From contig NZ_CP010431.2 in assembly GCF_000814845.2 (NCBI RefSeq), positions 620,001-684,000 of the forward strand: a stretch of DNA of 64,000 bases, read 5' to 3'. The DNA is from Pandoraea sputorum. Its GTDB lineage: Bacteria > Pseudomonadota > Gammaproteobacteria > Burkholderiales > Burkholderiaceae. A program made the position numbers and the translations under genes. The notes under the pieces were generated by a model. That model worked only from the letters and a program-made list of their open reading frames with translations, was not told where the DNA came from and searched no databases. Shown here in pieces: positions 10,001-18,514 of this stretch; position 1 is the stretch's first letter; each line of letters begins with the position of its first letter.

Positions 10001-13000
10001 TCGCATTCGCGCCCGTGATCGCGACGTTCGCCCCGTTGGCCAGTTGACCGGTCGCGCCGAGCGCGAGCGTGCCGTCTGCGACGGTGGTCGTGCCGCTGAA
10101 CTGTTGCTGACCGAGGAGTGTTTGCGTGCCGCTGCCTTGCTTGACGATGCCGCCCGTGCCGCTGATCGTACCGCTCACGGTGTGGCCCGATGCATCGCCG
10201 AATGTCAGCGTGTTGCCCCCGAGTGTGACGTGGGTGCCCGCCTGCGCAGTCAGCGCACCGATCGCGCGGTTGCCGTCCGCACCCGAAATGTCGAGTGTCG
10301 CGCCCGCGTTCTGCAATGTGACTGCACCAGTGGGGGACAGCGTGCCCGCCCCGCCAAGCGCGAGCGTTCCCGCCTGCACGACGGTGCCGCCAGTGAAGGT
10401 GTTCGAGCCGGTCATCGTCTCGACACCGGTTCCGACCTTCACCAGACTGCCGGTGCCCATCACGCCGCCGCTATACGTCTCGTTCAGCCCGTTCGCGCCG
10501 ACCTCCAGCGTATTACTGCCCATGTTGACGTTGCCGCCGCCGGTGAGGGCGCCGAACGTTTGCGTGCCGTTGCCCGCCGACAGATCGAAGGTCGCGCCGG
10601 TCTGCACATCGACGACACCCGCTGCATTCAGACTCGCGCCCGCGCCGAGCGCCAGCGTCCCGGCGTTGACGTTGGTCGCCCCGGCATACGTGTTCTGACC
10701 GTTGAGCGTAAGTGTCGCCGCGCCGTTCTTCGTGATGCCACCTGCACCACTGATCGCGCCGTTAAGGGTGAGGTCGTTCGTACCGACGACGGTGAGATTG
10801 CCACTCAGCGAGATCTGATTGCCGAGCGTGCTGGCCTGTGTGGCGTCAAGCGATGTGCCATCGGCGAAGCTCACTGTGCCGATGCCCAACGCCGTGTCGC
10901 TGCCCACTGAAATGCCGCCCGCCTGAACGTCGACGCCGCCAGTGAAATCGCTATTCCCGGAGAGCGTCTGAACGCCGCTGCCGAGCTTCACAAGGCTGCC
11001 ACCTGCGCCGTGAATGTTGGACGCCAGTGCGCCGCCTGCAGCGTCGGAAAGCGTCAGCTTCGTGCTGCCGAGATCGAGAGTGCTGCCTGCGACGCCGCTG
11101 ACCGACGCAGCGGTCTGATTGGGACCCATAGAGAGATCGAGGACGGCCGTTGCGCCGTTGAGATTGGCGTTCATGCCGCCGAGCAGCGCGCCGTTGCGAA
11201 GCGCGAGCGTACCCGCGTCGATACGCACGTCGCTCGTCAATGCGACACCACCGTTCAGCGTTTGTGTGCCACTGCCTTGTTTGATGAGGTCACCGGTGCC
11301 GTTGAGCGCGCCGCTGAATACGGCGTTGTCGGTGCTGCCCAGCGTGAGCGTCCGTGTGCCGAAGTCGACGGTACTGCCAGCGATTCCGCTCAGCGATCCG
11401 ATGACGGGCGTCGCGGCGGCGCTCACATCGAATGTCGCGCCGGACGCTACCGTCACATCGTTCGTATTCGACAGCGAGCCATTGGCATCCAGAGCGAGCG
11501 TGCCGCTATTCACGCGGACGTTCCCCGTGAAAGTGTTCCGCGCACCTAACGTAAGCTGGCCGCTGCCGTCCATGATCAGCGCGCCGGTCCCGGAGATGGC
11601 ACTCGCGAGCGTGTCGTTATCGTTGTTGCCGACCGTCAGCGAACTGCCACCGCCCAGCACGACGCTGCCGCCGACGCTATACAGATGTCCCAGCGATTGA
11701 TTCCCCGCCGCGCTGAGGTCGAGCACTGCACCCGTTCCGGTCAACGCCACGGACGCGCCCGGCGCGAGGCTGGCCCCGGCCCCGAGCACAAGCGTGCCGT
11801 TGGAAATTGTGGTGGTACCGGTGTACTGTTGCGTGCCGAGCAATGTCGTCGTGCCGCTGCCTTGCTTCAAGAGGTTGCCCGCCCCGCTGATGACCGCCGC
11901 GACGGTATGCGTCGTCGCGTCACCGAACGTGAGCGTGTTGGCCCCCAATCTGATCTGCGTGCCTGCATCGGCAGCGAGTCCGCCGATGGTTCGCGGTCCG
12001 GTAGCGCCCGAGATATCGAACGTCGATCCTGCGTTGGAAAGGGTGACAGCACCCTCCGTGGCGAGCGCGCCTGCGCCGGCGAGTGCCAGCGTTCCCGCCT
12101 GAATGACGGTGCCGCCTGTGTAGGTGTTCTGTCCTGTGAGCGTTGCGGTGCCCGCGCCGATCTTGACGACCGATCCCGTGCCGGTGAGTCCGCCGCTGAA
12201 CGTATCGTTGCCCGCGCCGCCAATTTCGGTGACGAGTGCCCCGATGTTCACAGTGCCAGCGCCATCGATTGCACCGATCACTTGCGTTCCGTTGCCAGCG
12301 GAAAGATCGAGCGTTGCGCCGCTGGCGACGCTCACGGTACCAGTGGCATTGAGCGATGCACCGGCACCGAGCGCCAGCGTGCCCGAATTGATCGTTGTCG
12401 CACCCGCATACGTGTTGCTACCGCCAAGCGTGAGCGTGGCACTACCCAACTTGGTGATGCCGCCGCTTCCCGACAGCGCGCCATTGAGGGTGAGGTCGTC
12501 ACTGCCGAGGACGGTCAATGTGCCAAGCAGCGTGGCGCTGTTGCCGAGCGTGACCGCCTGTGTGCTGTCGAGTGTCACATTGCTGCCAAAGGTAGCCGCT
12601 CCTGTGCCCAACGCGAGGTCGTTGCCGACGACCAGTCCGCCAGACGCGACACGCACGCCGCCGGAGAAATCGCTGGCACCCGAGAGCGTCTGGATACCGG
12701 GGCCCGAGACGACGAGCGCACCGGTTCCATGAATCGCACCGCTGTAAGTTGCGTCGGTCGCGTTGTTCAACGTCAGCGTTCGTGCGCCCAGCGAGATCGC
12801 ACTGCCGGTCACGCCGCTCAGAGGGCCGATGGTCGACGCCGCACCGCCGCTGATATCGAACACGCTGTTGACGCCGCTCAGCGTGAGCGCATTGGCTCCT
12901 TGAAGCGCTGCGCCGCCGCCCAGTGCGAGCGTTCCGTTGGCGATGTTTATGGCTCCCGCATACGTTTGCGTTGCGGTGAGTGTTTGTTTGCCCGCGCCCT

Positions 13001-13256
13001 TTTTGACGAGTCCGCCCGTGCCCGTGATCGTGGCGGCGAGCGTCTGATCGGTGGCGTCGCCGAAGCGCAAGGTGTTGGTGCCGAGCGCGATTGTTCCGCC
13101 GCTGCCCGATAGCGCGCCGATGGTGTGCGCCGTGGATGCACCGCTAAGGTCGAATGTTGCCGTCGGGCCGCCCAATATGACAGCCCCTCGCGCGGCCAAC
13201 GAGCCTGCACTGCCGAGCGCGAGCACCCCGTCGTTGATGGTGGTGCCTCCCCCCAT
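7002..13256 (-). CDS. autotransporter C-terminal part: beta-strand repeats plus outer-membrane beta-barrel
   Basis: 2084-codon open frame holding the downstream part of the passenger and the translocator. Most of it is tandem PATR-type repeats (autotransporter-associated beta strand), with units such as GTGGIVKQGSGTQTLLG and GTTTVADGTLALG, consistent with a long right-handed beta-helix. The last ~270 residues (from about WASVYGNDGQ) are the 12-strand autotransporter barrel, and the protein ends in YGNVNWRF with the terminal aromatic residue recognised by the BAM machinery. The ATG at 13256 has no Shine-Dalgarno and lies inside a repeat unit, so it is not a genuine start. The frame should be read as continuing from the upstream open frame. 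Confidence 0.85.
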   Translation of the reverse strand: MGGGTTINDGVLALGSAGSLAARGAVILGGPTATFDLSGASTAHTIGALSGSGGTIALGTNTLRFGDATDQTLAATITGTGGLVKKGAGKQTLTATQTYAGAINIANGTLALGGGAALQGANALTLSGVNSVFDISGGAASTIGPLSGVTGSAISLGARTLTLNNATDATYSGAIHGTGALVVSGPGIQTLSGASDFSGGVRVASGGLVVGNDLALGTGAATFGSNVTLDSTQAVTLGNSATLLGTLTVLGSDDLTLNGALSGSGGITKLGSATLTLGGSNTYAGATTINSGTLALGAGASLNATGTVSVASGATLDLSAGNGTQVIGAIDGAGTVNIGALVTEIGGAGNDTFSGGLTGTGSVVKIGAGTATLTGQNTYTGGTVIQAGTLALAGAGALATEGAVTLSNAGSTFDISGATGPRTIGGLAADAGTQIRLGANTLTFGDATTHTVAAVISGAGNLLKQGSGTTTLLGTQQYTGTTTISNGTLVLGAGASLAPGASVALTGTGAVLDLSAAGNQSLGHLYSVGGSVVLGGGSSLTVGNNDNDTLASAISGTGALIMDGSGQLTLGARNTFTGNVRVNSGTLALDANGSLSNTNDVTVASGATFDVSAAATPVIGSLSGIAGSTVDFGTRTLTLGSTDNAVFSGALNGTGDLIKQGSGTQTLNGGVALTSDVRIDAGTLALRNGALLGGMNANLNGATAVLDLSMGPNQTAASVSGVAGSTLDLGSTKLTLSDAAGGALASNIHGAGGSLVKLGSGVQTLSGNSDFTGGVDVQAGGISVGSDTALGIGTVSFADGTSLDATQASTLGNQISLSGNLTVVGTNDLTLNGAISGAGGITKNGAATLTLNGQNTYAGATNVNAGTLALGAGASLNAAGVVDVQTGATFDLSAGNGTQTFGALTGGGNVNMGSNTLEVGANGLNETYSGGVMGTGSLVKVGTGVETMTGSNTFTGGTVVQAGTLALGGAGTLSPTGAVTLQNAGATLDISGADGNRAIGALTAQAGTHVTLGGNTLTFGDASGHTVSGTISGTGGIVKQGSGTQTLLGQQQFSGTTTVADGTLALGATGQLANGANVAITGANATFDIAAAGNQTLATLAGTGGTVNVGGNTLTFGDATDQTLGAGIAGTGSIVKAGAGTQTLTGQSTFTGGIDVAGGTLALGAGGALGGANDVMLAGGTALDLSGATTPVTVRGLDGAANTTVSLGGQSLTLGGAANNAFDGSISGTGGITKQGGGTVTLGGNNTFSGQTTVFGGTLKLGASGRLGNTSGISLGNAGSTLDASATTAPLVLATLDGDTGTQVILGSGGLTTGDTGSHVFNGTLSGAGGLVKNGSGSLSLGAANTFTGGTTLNAGTLTVGNSASLGTGGLAVNGSGALSASAPATLANGITLGNGSTLSVGGTAPLTLSGSISGNGGLSLNNPQGITLGGSNTFTGGTTVNGGGVTVTSPGGLGTGGLSVAQGSVTTQGVNVTLPSLNGTTQGGLTINGGSVSVASGNFPGSVSGTGGLTKTGGGTLTLGAQNPLSGPTTVAGGTLGIGGLPNSPVTVQTGATLTTPTPASAGGSGAGAQTGPLTGASGSQIVVSSPGSTLSVGGNLTLAPGSTLQVNAAPGTAPSQVSTTGSATVGGSSLVVNAAPGTQPADASGAVIVSATGGVFGQFASTSTNLLYLTPQVSYTPTSVLLTFAPNGTPLPAGAVTPNQRAVAAAVASLGTGSALYQTALGLTAANAPAAFESLDGSLHASVASMLLGQSQIARDAVSQRLRDSLSLSSACDAAASSDDISGNRMTSPDQRDDCRSQTRATQAWASVYGNDGQMRNRSVDDGGSGAATLHRRGMGVLAGVDAPFADAWRAGVFGGLGHSTFNTGASASGNSNDAQIGAYVNRRFGRLGATVGGAYGWQQISTQRAIAIGPVAQTARAKYDAAVWQVFGEAAWRVDAGPVIVEPFANVAYARVRTDAFDESGSIAGLHADEQSHGITFSTAGLRGEIPFATGAGSAASGRVRLSAGWRHAYGANTPDMQLAFSGTSAAFTVGGVPIARDAVVVSAGIDAFVSDAVTLGVSYSGQFGGKVSDNSVYGNVNWRF

Positions 13257-16200
13257 GTGCCACTCCCCGCGATCGTGAGTGTCGCCGCGCCCGACTTCTG
13301 AAGTGCGCCGCCACCCAAGAGGGCACCAGTCAGCGTCAGATCCGCGCTACCAAGCACCGCAGACGTGCCGATGAGTGTGATGTTGTTGGCGAGCGTCAGT
13401 GCTTGCGTCGTGTCGAGCGTGGTCTGGTCGGCGAGCACGAGCGTACCGGTGCCCAGCGCATTCGCATTGCCCAATTGCAGTCCGCCAGCCTTGAGCGTCA
13501 CGCCGCCGGAGAAGTCGCTCGCACCGCCAAGCGTTTCCACGCCACCGCCTTGCTTGATCACCCCCCCGGTGCCGTGAATGCTGCCGTTAAACGTTTCCCC
13601 CGTGTTGTCGCCGAAGGTCAGCGTGTTCGCACCCAACTGCACCTGTGCCGTGCCGCCGCTGAGTGAGCCGATGGTCTGTGGACCGGCGGCGCTGATGTCC
13701 AGCGATGTCGAGCTATCGCCGAGCGTCACAGCGTTTTGCGCCGACAATCCGCCACCCGCGCCGATGACGAGCGAACCGCCACCGACCACGACACTCCCCG
13801 TAAAGGTCTGCTGAGCCGTGATGGTTTGTGCGCCGTTCCCGAACTTCACGATGCCGCCACCGGTGCCGGTCAGCGTGCCAGCGAACGTTTGATCGGTGTC
13901 GTCGCCGAAGGAGAGCGTGTTGTCGCCGAGATTGATTGTGCTGCCGGACGCGCCTGAGAGCGCTCGAATCGTCTGGTTCTCGCCATTGCTGATGTCGAGT
14001 GCCGCGCCGCCCGCGATGCTCACAGGATTCGCCGACAGCGTGCCCGTGCCGCCGAGGGCGAGCGTGCCTTGATTGATGGTGATCTGACCGGTGAAGGCAT
14101 TCTGTCCGGTCAGCGTTTGCGTGCCGGTGCCTTGTTTGACGATGCCGCCAGTGCCACCGAGGCTGCCCGCGAACGTCTGGCTCGCCGCATCGCCGAGTGC
14201 GAGCGTGTTGCTACCCAGTGTGACCAGGCTGTTGGCTGTGCCAATCAGTGAGCCGATGGAGACCGGTCCCGCGCCGCCGATGTCGAACGTCGCACCATCG
14301 GCGAGCGTGACGACGTTACTGCCCGCCAGCGCATTATTCCCCTGAAGCGCCAGTCGTCCCGCTGCGACGTCAATGCCACCCGTAAACGTCTGCGCGCCGG
14401 AGAGCAGCAGCGAGCCGGTGCCTTGCTTGACGATACCCCCGGTCCCGGAAATCGTGCCGCCGAATGTCGTGTTTCCCGAATCCCCGACCGTCAGCGTCTG
14501 ATTGCCGATGAGCACCGTTGATCCGATAACGCCGGAGAGCGCACCGAACGTCATGTTTGCCGCGGTGGAGAGGTCCAGCGTCGACGTGCTGCTTGTCAAC
14601 GCAAGCGGGGTGGCGTTGGCGAAGGCAGCCCCCTGAAGCGTCAACGTGCCTGCGCGCACGTTAATCCCGCCCCCGGCAGTGCTTGTGCCGGTAAGCGTCA
14701 TGACGCCTGTGCCTTGTTTGACGAGGCTCCCGCCACTGCCCGTGAACGCTCCGGCGAACGTCTGATTGGTCGCATCGCCAAACGTCAGTGCGTTGTTGCC
14801 GAGCGCGATCGACGTGTTGGCGATGCCCGACAACGCGCCGATCGTTTGCGCCGACGCCTGACTGATGTCGAACGTGGTGCCTCCCCCCAGCAGAGACACC
14901 GCACCGTTGCTGGCCAGTGAGCCACCCGCACCCAGCGTAATGCCGCCCGCGTTGATTCTTGTGCCGCCGGTAAAGGTATTCGCGCCGCTCAGCGTCTGTG
15001 TGTTGGCATTCGTTTTCACGATGCCGCCGGTGCCGCCGATGGCACCTGAGAACGTGCTGTTGGCGCTGCTCCCGAGTGTCAGATTATTGGCACCGAGCGC
15101 GATTTGCGTGTTGCCTACGCCGGACAATCCCGAGACGGTTCTGTCGCCGTTCGCGGCGGACATATCGAAGACGGCGCCCGCTCCGGAAAGCGCAAGCGGG
15201 GTGCCACCGATCTGCAAGCTGCCCGCGCCCGACAACGCCAGCGTTCCCGCCACGACATTGACGCCCCCGCTGAACGTATTGGCCTCTGTCAGCGTGGCGG
15301 TCTGTGCGCCCTGTTTGGCCAGACTCCCGCTGCCGCCGATCGGACCTGACAGCGTGAGCGCTGCGCTGCCACCGAGCGTCAACGTACTGCCGCCACCGAT
15401 GGCAATCGTGTTGGCGAGCGATACCGGTGCGTTGGCGTCGAGTACGCCGGTGGTGCCCGATACCTGAACCGTGCCGCTCCCGAGCGCTGCGTTGCTGCCC
15501 GCGACGAGCGTGCCGCTCGAGAGAAATGTCCCGCCGGCGTAAGTGTTGATGCCTGAGAGCCAGAGGCTTCCCGTACCGCTCAGCGACAAGCTGCCGGTAC
15601 CGCCGACGACACCGCCCAACGTCAGCGGGTTGGCCCCCGAGACAGAGAGGCCGTTGGCGCCCAGCGTCGTTGGCAAGGCAATCGTTAGCCCCGCACTGGC
15701 CGCTTGCATGGCCCCACCGTTGACCGTGAGCGAGCCGGTGCCGAAACTGCCTGCGTTGTCGAACACGGCGAGGCCGCCGTTGAGCGTTGTCGACGTGACG
15801 GCTAGCGGACCGGTGAACGTCCACGTGCCGCCATTCACGGTGGCGCTAGTGAAGTTCACGTAGCTTGCGCCGTTAAGCGTGCCGGTGCCCGTCGTGGTCG
15901 CATTGTTGGCGGCGTTGCGAAGCACCAGCGCGTTGGTGCCGCCTGCACCTCCGTCGATCACGCCCGCCGCCGCGAAGCCGAGATTGAAGCCGACGACGGG
16001 AAGGGCGCCGATACCGGTACTGCCGCCGTCGTTAAACGTCGAACCGGTGACCGCTGTGAACGTGTTGTTGCTGTTCGCGCCGAGCGAGACGCTGCCGCTT
16101 AGCGTGCCTTCGTTGCTGAACGTATTGCCTGCGCCCGTCGTGCCGTTGGGCTGAAAGGCTACGCGTCCGAGAATCGTCCCCGTGTTGGAGAAGTTGACGC

Positions 16201-16909
16201 CCGCGCCCCCATACGCCGCCACCACTGGTGCGCTGCCGTTCCCCGTGAGCGTGACCCCGAGGATAGGCGTGGCCCCCAGCGTGCCGCTGTTGTTGAGGGT
16301 CGTGGTGCCGCCGGTGGCGTTCTGCACAGTCAACGCCAAACCCGTCAGCCCCGGCAGATTGACGCCCAGCACCCCCACCGTGCCTCGCATGATCGCGTTA
16401 TTCGTCACGGTCTGCGTGCTGCCACCGGCATTGCCGTTGCCGATTACGGTGCCAGAGGCGAGCAACCCGATGCCACCCAGCAGCGAGGGGTCGATGGTGC
16501 CGCCATTCACGAGCGTGACGTTGCTCCCCGTGAGCGACAACGCCGTGCCGCCAACGCCGAGCAGAACACCGACACCGGCGCTGCTGTTGACGGTGACCTG
16601 CAAGTTGCTTGCGGCATTCGAATAGGACGGCGCGAGCGGATTCGCCGCGCCGCTACACGTCACGACGTTACCGGCAGCCGTGCAAGTCGCCCAGGACGAT
16701 GTCGGGGTCAATGCGCCGAGCAACGCGATGCAGGCAAGGCATAGGCGCGTAAGCGTGAGTGGCGGAACAGTCGTTGGGAAGACCCGAAACCATCTTGCAC
16801 GCCGCACACGCGACGCCGGCGCGCCCGCATTCTGATGCGCTGTCTCCGGCGCGGGGACGACATCGACGCGGCAACGCCGCCAGACCAAACGATAGAGGTG
16901 CTTGTTCAT
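12947..16909 (-). CDS. autotransporter N-terminal part with ESPR signal peptide
   Basis: Begins MNKHLYRLVWRRCRVD, the extended signal peptide region of large type V proteins. A hydrophobic core with a predicted cleavage after SSWA follows. The start at 16909 has GGAG about 6 bp upstream; an in-frame ATG at 16963 would precede the ESPR and is unlikely. Then come hemagglutinin-like and beta-strand repeats (for example GTGGIVKQGTGTQTLTG). From about 13250 down to 12947 the translation turns Arg/Ser-rich and unrelated to the family, the mark of reading past a frameshift. In the authentic frame the protein would continue into the 7002-13256 open frame. Confidence 0.8.
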   Translation of the reverse strand: MNKHLYRLVWRRCRVDVVPAPETAHQNAGAPASRVRRARWFRVFPTTVPPLTLTRLCLACIALLGALTPTSSWATCTAAGNVVTCSGAANPLAPSYSNAASNLQVTVNSSAGVGVLLGVGGTALSLTGSNVTLVNGGTIDPSLLGGIGLLASGTVIGNGNAGGSTQTVTNNAIMRGTVGVLGVNLPGLTGLALTVQNATGGTTTLNNSGTLGATPILGVTLTGNGSAPVVAAYGGAGVNFSNTGTILGRVAFQPNGTTGAGNTFSNEGTLSGSVSLGANSNNTFTAVTGSTFNDGGSTGIGALPVVGFNLGFAAAGVIDGGAGGTNALVLRNAANNATTTGTGTLNGASYVNFTSATVNGGTWTFTGPLAVTSTTLNGGLAVFDNAGSFGTGSLTVNGGAMQAASAGLTIALPTTLGANGLSVSGANPLTLGGVVGGTGSLSLSGTGSLWLSGINTYAGGTFLSSGTLVAGSNAALGSGTVQVSGTTGVLDANAPVSLANTIAIGGGSTLTLGGSAALTLSGPIGGSGSLAKQGAQTATLTEANTFSGGVNVVAGTLALSGAGSLQIGGTPLALSGAGAVFDMSAANGDRTVSGLSGVGNTQIALGANNLTLGSSANSTFSGAIGGTGGIVKTNANTQTLSGANTFTGGTRINAGGITLGAGGSLASNGAVSLLGGGTTFDISQASAQTIGALSGIANTSIALGNNALTFGDATNQTFAGAFTGSGGSLVKQGTGVMTLTGTSTAGGGINVRAGTLTLQGAAFANATPLALTSSTSTLDLSTAANMTFGALSGVIGSTVLIGNQTLTVGDSGNTTFGGTISGTGGIVKQGTGSLLLSGAQTFTGGIDVAAGRLALQGNNALAGSNVVTLADGATFDIGGAGPVSIGSLIGTANSLVTLGSNTLALGDAASQTFAGSLGGTGGIVKQGTGTQTLTGQNAFTGQITINQGTLALGGTGTLSANPVSIAGGAALDISNGENQTIRALSGASGSTINLGDNTLSFGDDTDQTFAGTLTGTGGGIVKFGNGAQTITAQQTFTGSVVVGGGSLVIGAGGGLSAQNAVTLGDSSTSLDISAAGPQTIGSLSGGTAQVQLGANTLTFGDNTGETFNGSIHGTGGVIKQGGGVETLGGASDFSGGVTLKAGGLQLGNANALGTGTLVLADQTTLDTTQALTLANNITLIGTSAVLGSADLTLTGALLGGGALQKSGAATLTIAGSGTWGEAPPSTTGCSRSAVQARWPREGLSYWAARRQHSTLAVHPRRTPSARYRAAAEQSRSAPTPCASATPPIRRSPPRSRARADSSKRARANKHSPQRKRMREP

Positions 16910-17314
16910 CGTGCTCCGGTTCCCAATAGCATGGAGTGCAGAAAGGGCGATGCGCGATGGCAACGCGCCCTTGGCGGCGGCATTCGGGGGGGAAGCGACG
17001 ACAGCAGCGGTGCAGTGATAGGGCTGCGGGACGACGCGTTAATGCGCGGTAAATGTGCGGGCCATTCTAGAAAGCGCGATGGGAAAGTGCCCGGGCCATG
17101 GCGCTGACGAGGCCCGCCAAGTGACACCGCGGAATACGGGATTTGGTCGGGGAATCAAGGCCATGCGCGGCCTTGTGAAGGACGAGGCGACGCCGTTGCA
17201 GCGCCGCAAGAAAAGCAGAGTTTCGGACGATTCCCTAAGTCATCGACGGCGAGCCACCGCTTGGGTCACTCGCCGTCGTACGACGGAAGACGACAAACAA
17301 CGACGTGTCCCTAC
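16910..17314. other. intergenic region upstream of the autotransporter, with a long hairpin
   Basis: No gene is supported in these 405 bp. It must hold the autotransporter promoter (minus strand) and the end of the phnW transcript. A perfect 10-bp inverted repeat (17244-17253 with 17269-17278) lies 37 bp past the phnW stop. It lacks a T run, so it is at best a weak or factor-dependent terminator. Confidence 0.5.
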
Positions 17315-18448
17315 CTACGCAGCACGCGTGAGCGGCGCGACCCGACGAATGCCCAGCGACGCCAGTGACTGCGAGATCGCCGTGACAACGTTACGCATCT
17401 CGTTGTCGTCGATGGCACCGATGCAGCCGACGCGGAACGTCTCGATCTGAGTGAGCTTGCCGGGGTAGAGGATGTAACCCCGTTCGCGCACGGCCGCGTA
17501 GAACGCCTTGAAGTCGTACTTGCTGTCGGTCGGCGCATGGAACGTCACGATGACGGGCGCTTGTACCTCTGCGTCGAGGAATGGACGGAAGCCCAGCGAG
17601 GCCATGCCGTCCACCAACGCACGGCAGTTCCTCTGGTAGCGCCCGCCGCGCACCGGCTGTCCGCCCTCGGCGAGGAACTGATCGACGGCCGCGCGCAGCG
17701 CAGCGACCACGTGCGTCGGCGGCGTGAAACGCCATTGCGTGGTCTTCTGCATGTAGGTGTACTGGTCGTGCAAGTCCATCGCCAGCGAGTGGCTGTTGCC
17801 GCCGCTCGCTTCGAGCACCGTCTTCTTCGCAATGACGAAGCCCATGCCCGGCACGCCTTCCAGACACTTGCCGCTCGCGGCGATCAACGCGTCGAACGGC
17901 ATCGAACGCACATCGATTTCCACCGCACCGAACGAACTCATCGCGTCGACGATCAGCCCTTTGCCGTGTTTCTGGCAGACCCGTGCGATATCGGCCAGCG
18001 GGTTCAGCACGCCCGCGCCGGTTTCGAGATGAACCTGTGCGACGTGCGTGATCGACGGATCGCGCGAGAGCGCTTCGTCGATGGCCGCCGCGCTGGCTGC
18101 CTGATCTTCGGGGATGGGCAGGGCGACGGCGTCGCGGCCCAGATAGCGGCAGATCTTCAGAATGCGCTGGCAGTACGCACCGTTATCCGGCACGAGAATA
18201 CGGGCGTTGCGCGGCGTGAGCGTACCGATGGCCGCTTCGACGGAGAACGTTCCGGAACCTTGCAGCGGGACGCAGACGTAGTCGTCGCCACCGTGCACGA
18301 TGTCCACCAGATCGCGGCACAGCGACGCGGTGATGCGATTGAACTGGGCGTCCCACGAACCCCAGTCGCGCAGCATGGCCTGTCGGGTGGCCGGCGACGT
18401 GGTGAGCGGGCCGGGGGTGAGCAGAATCGGTTCCTGACCGAGAATCAT
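17315..18448 (-). CDS. phnW: 2-aminoethylphosphonate--pyruvate transaminase
   Basis: Transfers the amino group of AEP to pyruvate, giving phosphonoacetaldehyde and alanine, the first step of AEP catabolism. It is a class V PLP aminotransferase of 377 aa, about the usual length for PhnW. It has the GSGTFSVEA phosphate-binding region, [10 protein letters not shown] with Asp168, and the Schiff-base Lys194 in [11 protein letters not shown]. The start is firm: AGGAGG lies 6 bp before the ATG. It is the last gene of the minus-strand phnS-phnT-permease-phnW unit, 66 bp after the permease. The product feeds PhnY and PhnA encoded on the divergent arm, so this is the phosphonoacetate route rather than the PhnX hydrolase route. 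Confidence 0.95.
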   Translation of the reverse strand: MILGQEPILLTPGPLTTSPATRQAMLRDWGSWDAQFNRITASLCRDLVDIVHGGDDYVCVPLQGSGTFSVEAAIGTLTPRNARILVPDNGAYCQRILKICRYLGRDAVALPIPEDQAASAAAIDEALSRDPSITHVAQVHLETGAGVLNPLADIARVCQKHGKGLIVDAMSSFGAVEIDVRSMPFDALIAASGKCLEGVPGMGFVIAKKTVLEASGGNSHSLAMDLHDQYTYMQKTTQWRFTPPTHVVAALRAAVDQFLAEGGQPVRGGRYQRNCRALVDGMASLGFRPFLDAEVQAPVIVTFHAPTDSKYDFKAFYAAVRERGYILYPGKLTQIETFRVGCIGAIDDNEMRNVVTAISQSLASLGIRRVAPLTRAA

Positions 18449-18514
18449 GACCGCCTCCTATTAAGCGGGGAAACTACCAAAGTGAGTCAGCAAAATGAGC
18501 GACCAAAACCAACT

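Larger units (their letters stand above)
7002..16909 (-). pseudogene. giant self-associating autotransporter locus, frameshifted
   Basis: The two minus-strand open frames 12947-16909 and 7002-13256 together make one type V autotransporter of about 3300 aa: an ESPR signal peptide, a huge passenger of autotransporter-associated beta-strand repeats, and a C-terminal beta-barrel ending in Phe. They are joined by a -1 frame change at a run of six G (plus-strand C at 13249-13254). Adding one G restores an unbroken repeat unit, GTWGGGTTIND. Either the gene is broken, it varies by slippage, or the tract is mis-sequenced. If intact it would be an outer-membrane adhesin/autoaggregation factor. Confidence 0.75.

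Noticed and set aside
8581..13112. Several long plus-strand frames (Pro/Ser/Val-rich or Arg/Glu-rich) across the autotransporter
   Set aside because: They mirror the repetitive Gly/Thr/Leu-rich coding strand; repeats keep the opposite frames open. No ribosome sites or families.
13240..13260. Programmed -1 ribosomal frameshift as explanation for the split autotransporter
   Set aside because: The zero-frame codons TGG GGG GAG do not make a canonical X-XXY-YYZ heptamer, and no downstream pseudoknot was evident. A tract-length change is simpler, though not excluded experimentally.
7002..16909. Regular repeats that might suggest a CRISPR array
   Set aside because: The repeats are in frame, degenerate and protein-coding (beta-strand repeats), with no constant direct repeat plus unique spacers and no cas genes.
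16909..16963. Earlier ATG (16963) as the autotransporter start
   Set aside because: It would place 18 non-conserved residues before the ESPR motif MNKHLYRLVW, which is normally at the N-terminus, and GGAG is found only before 16909.
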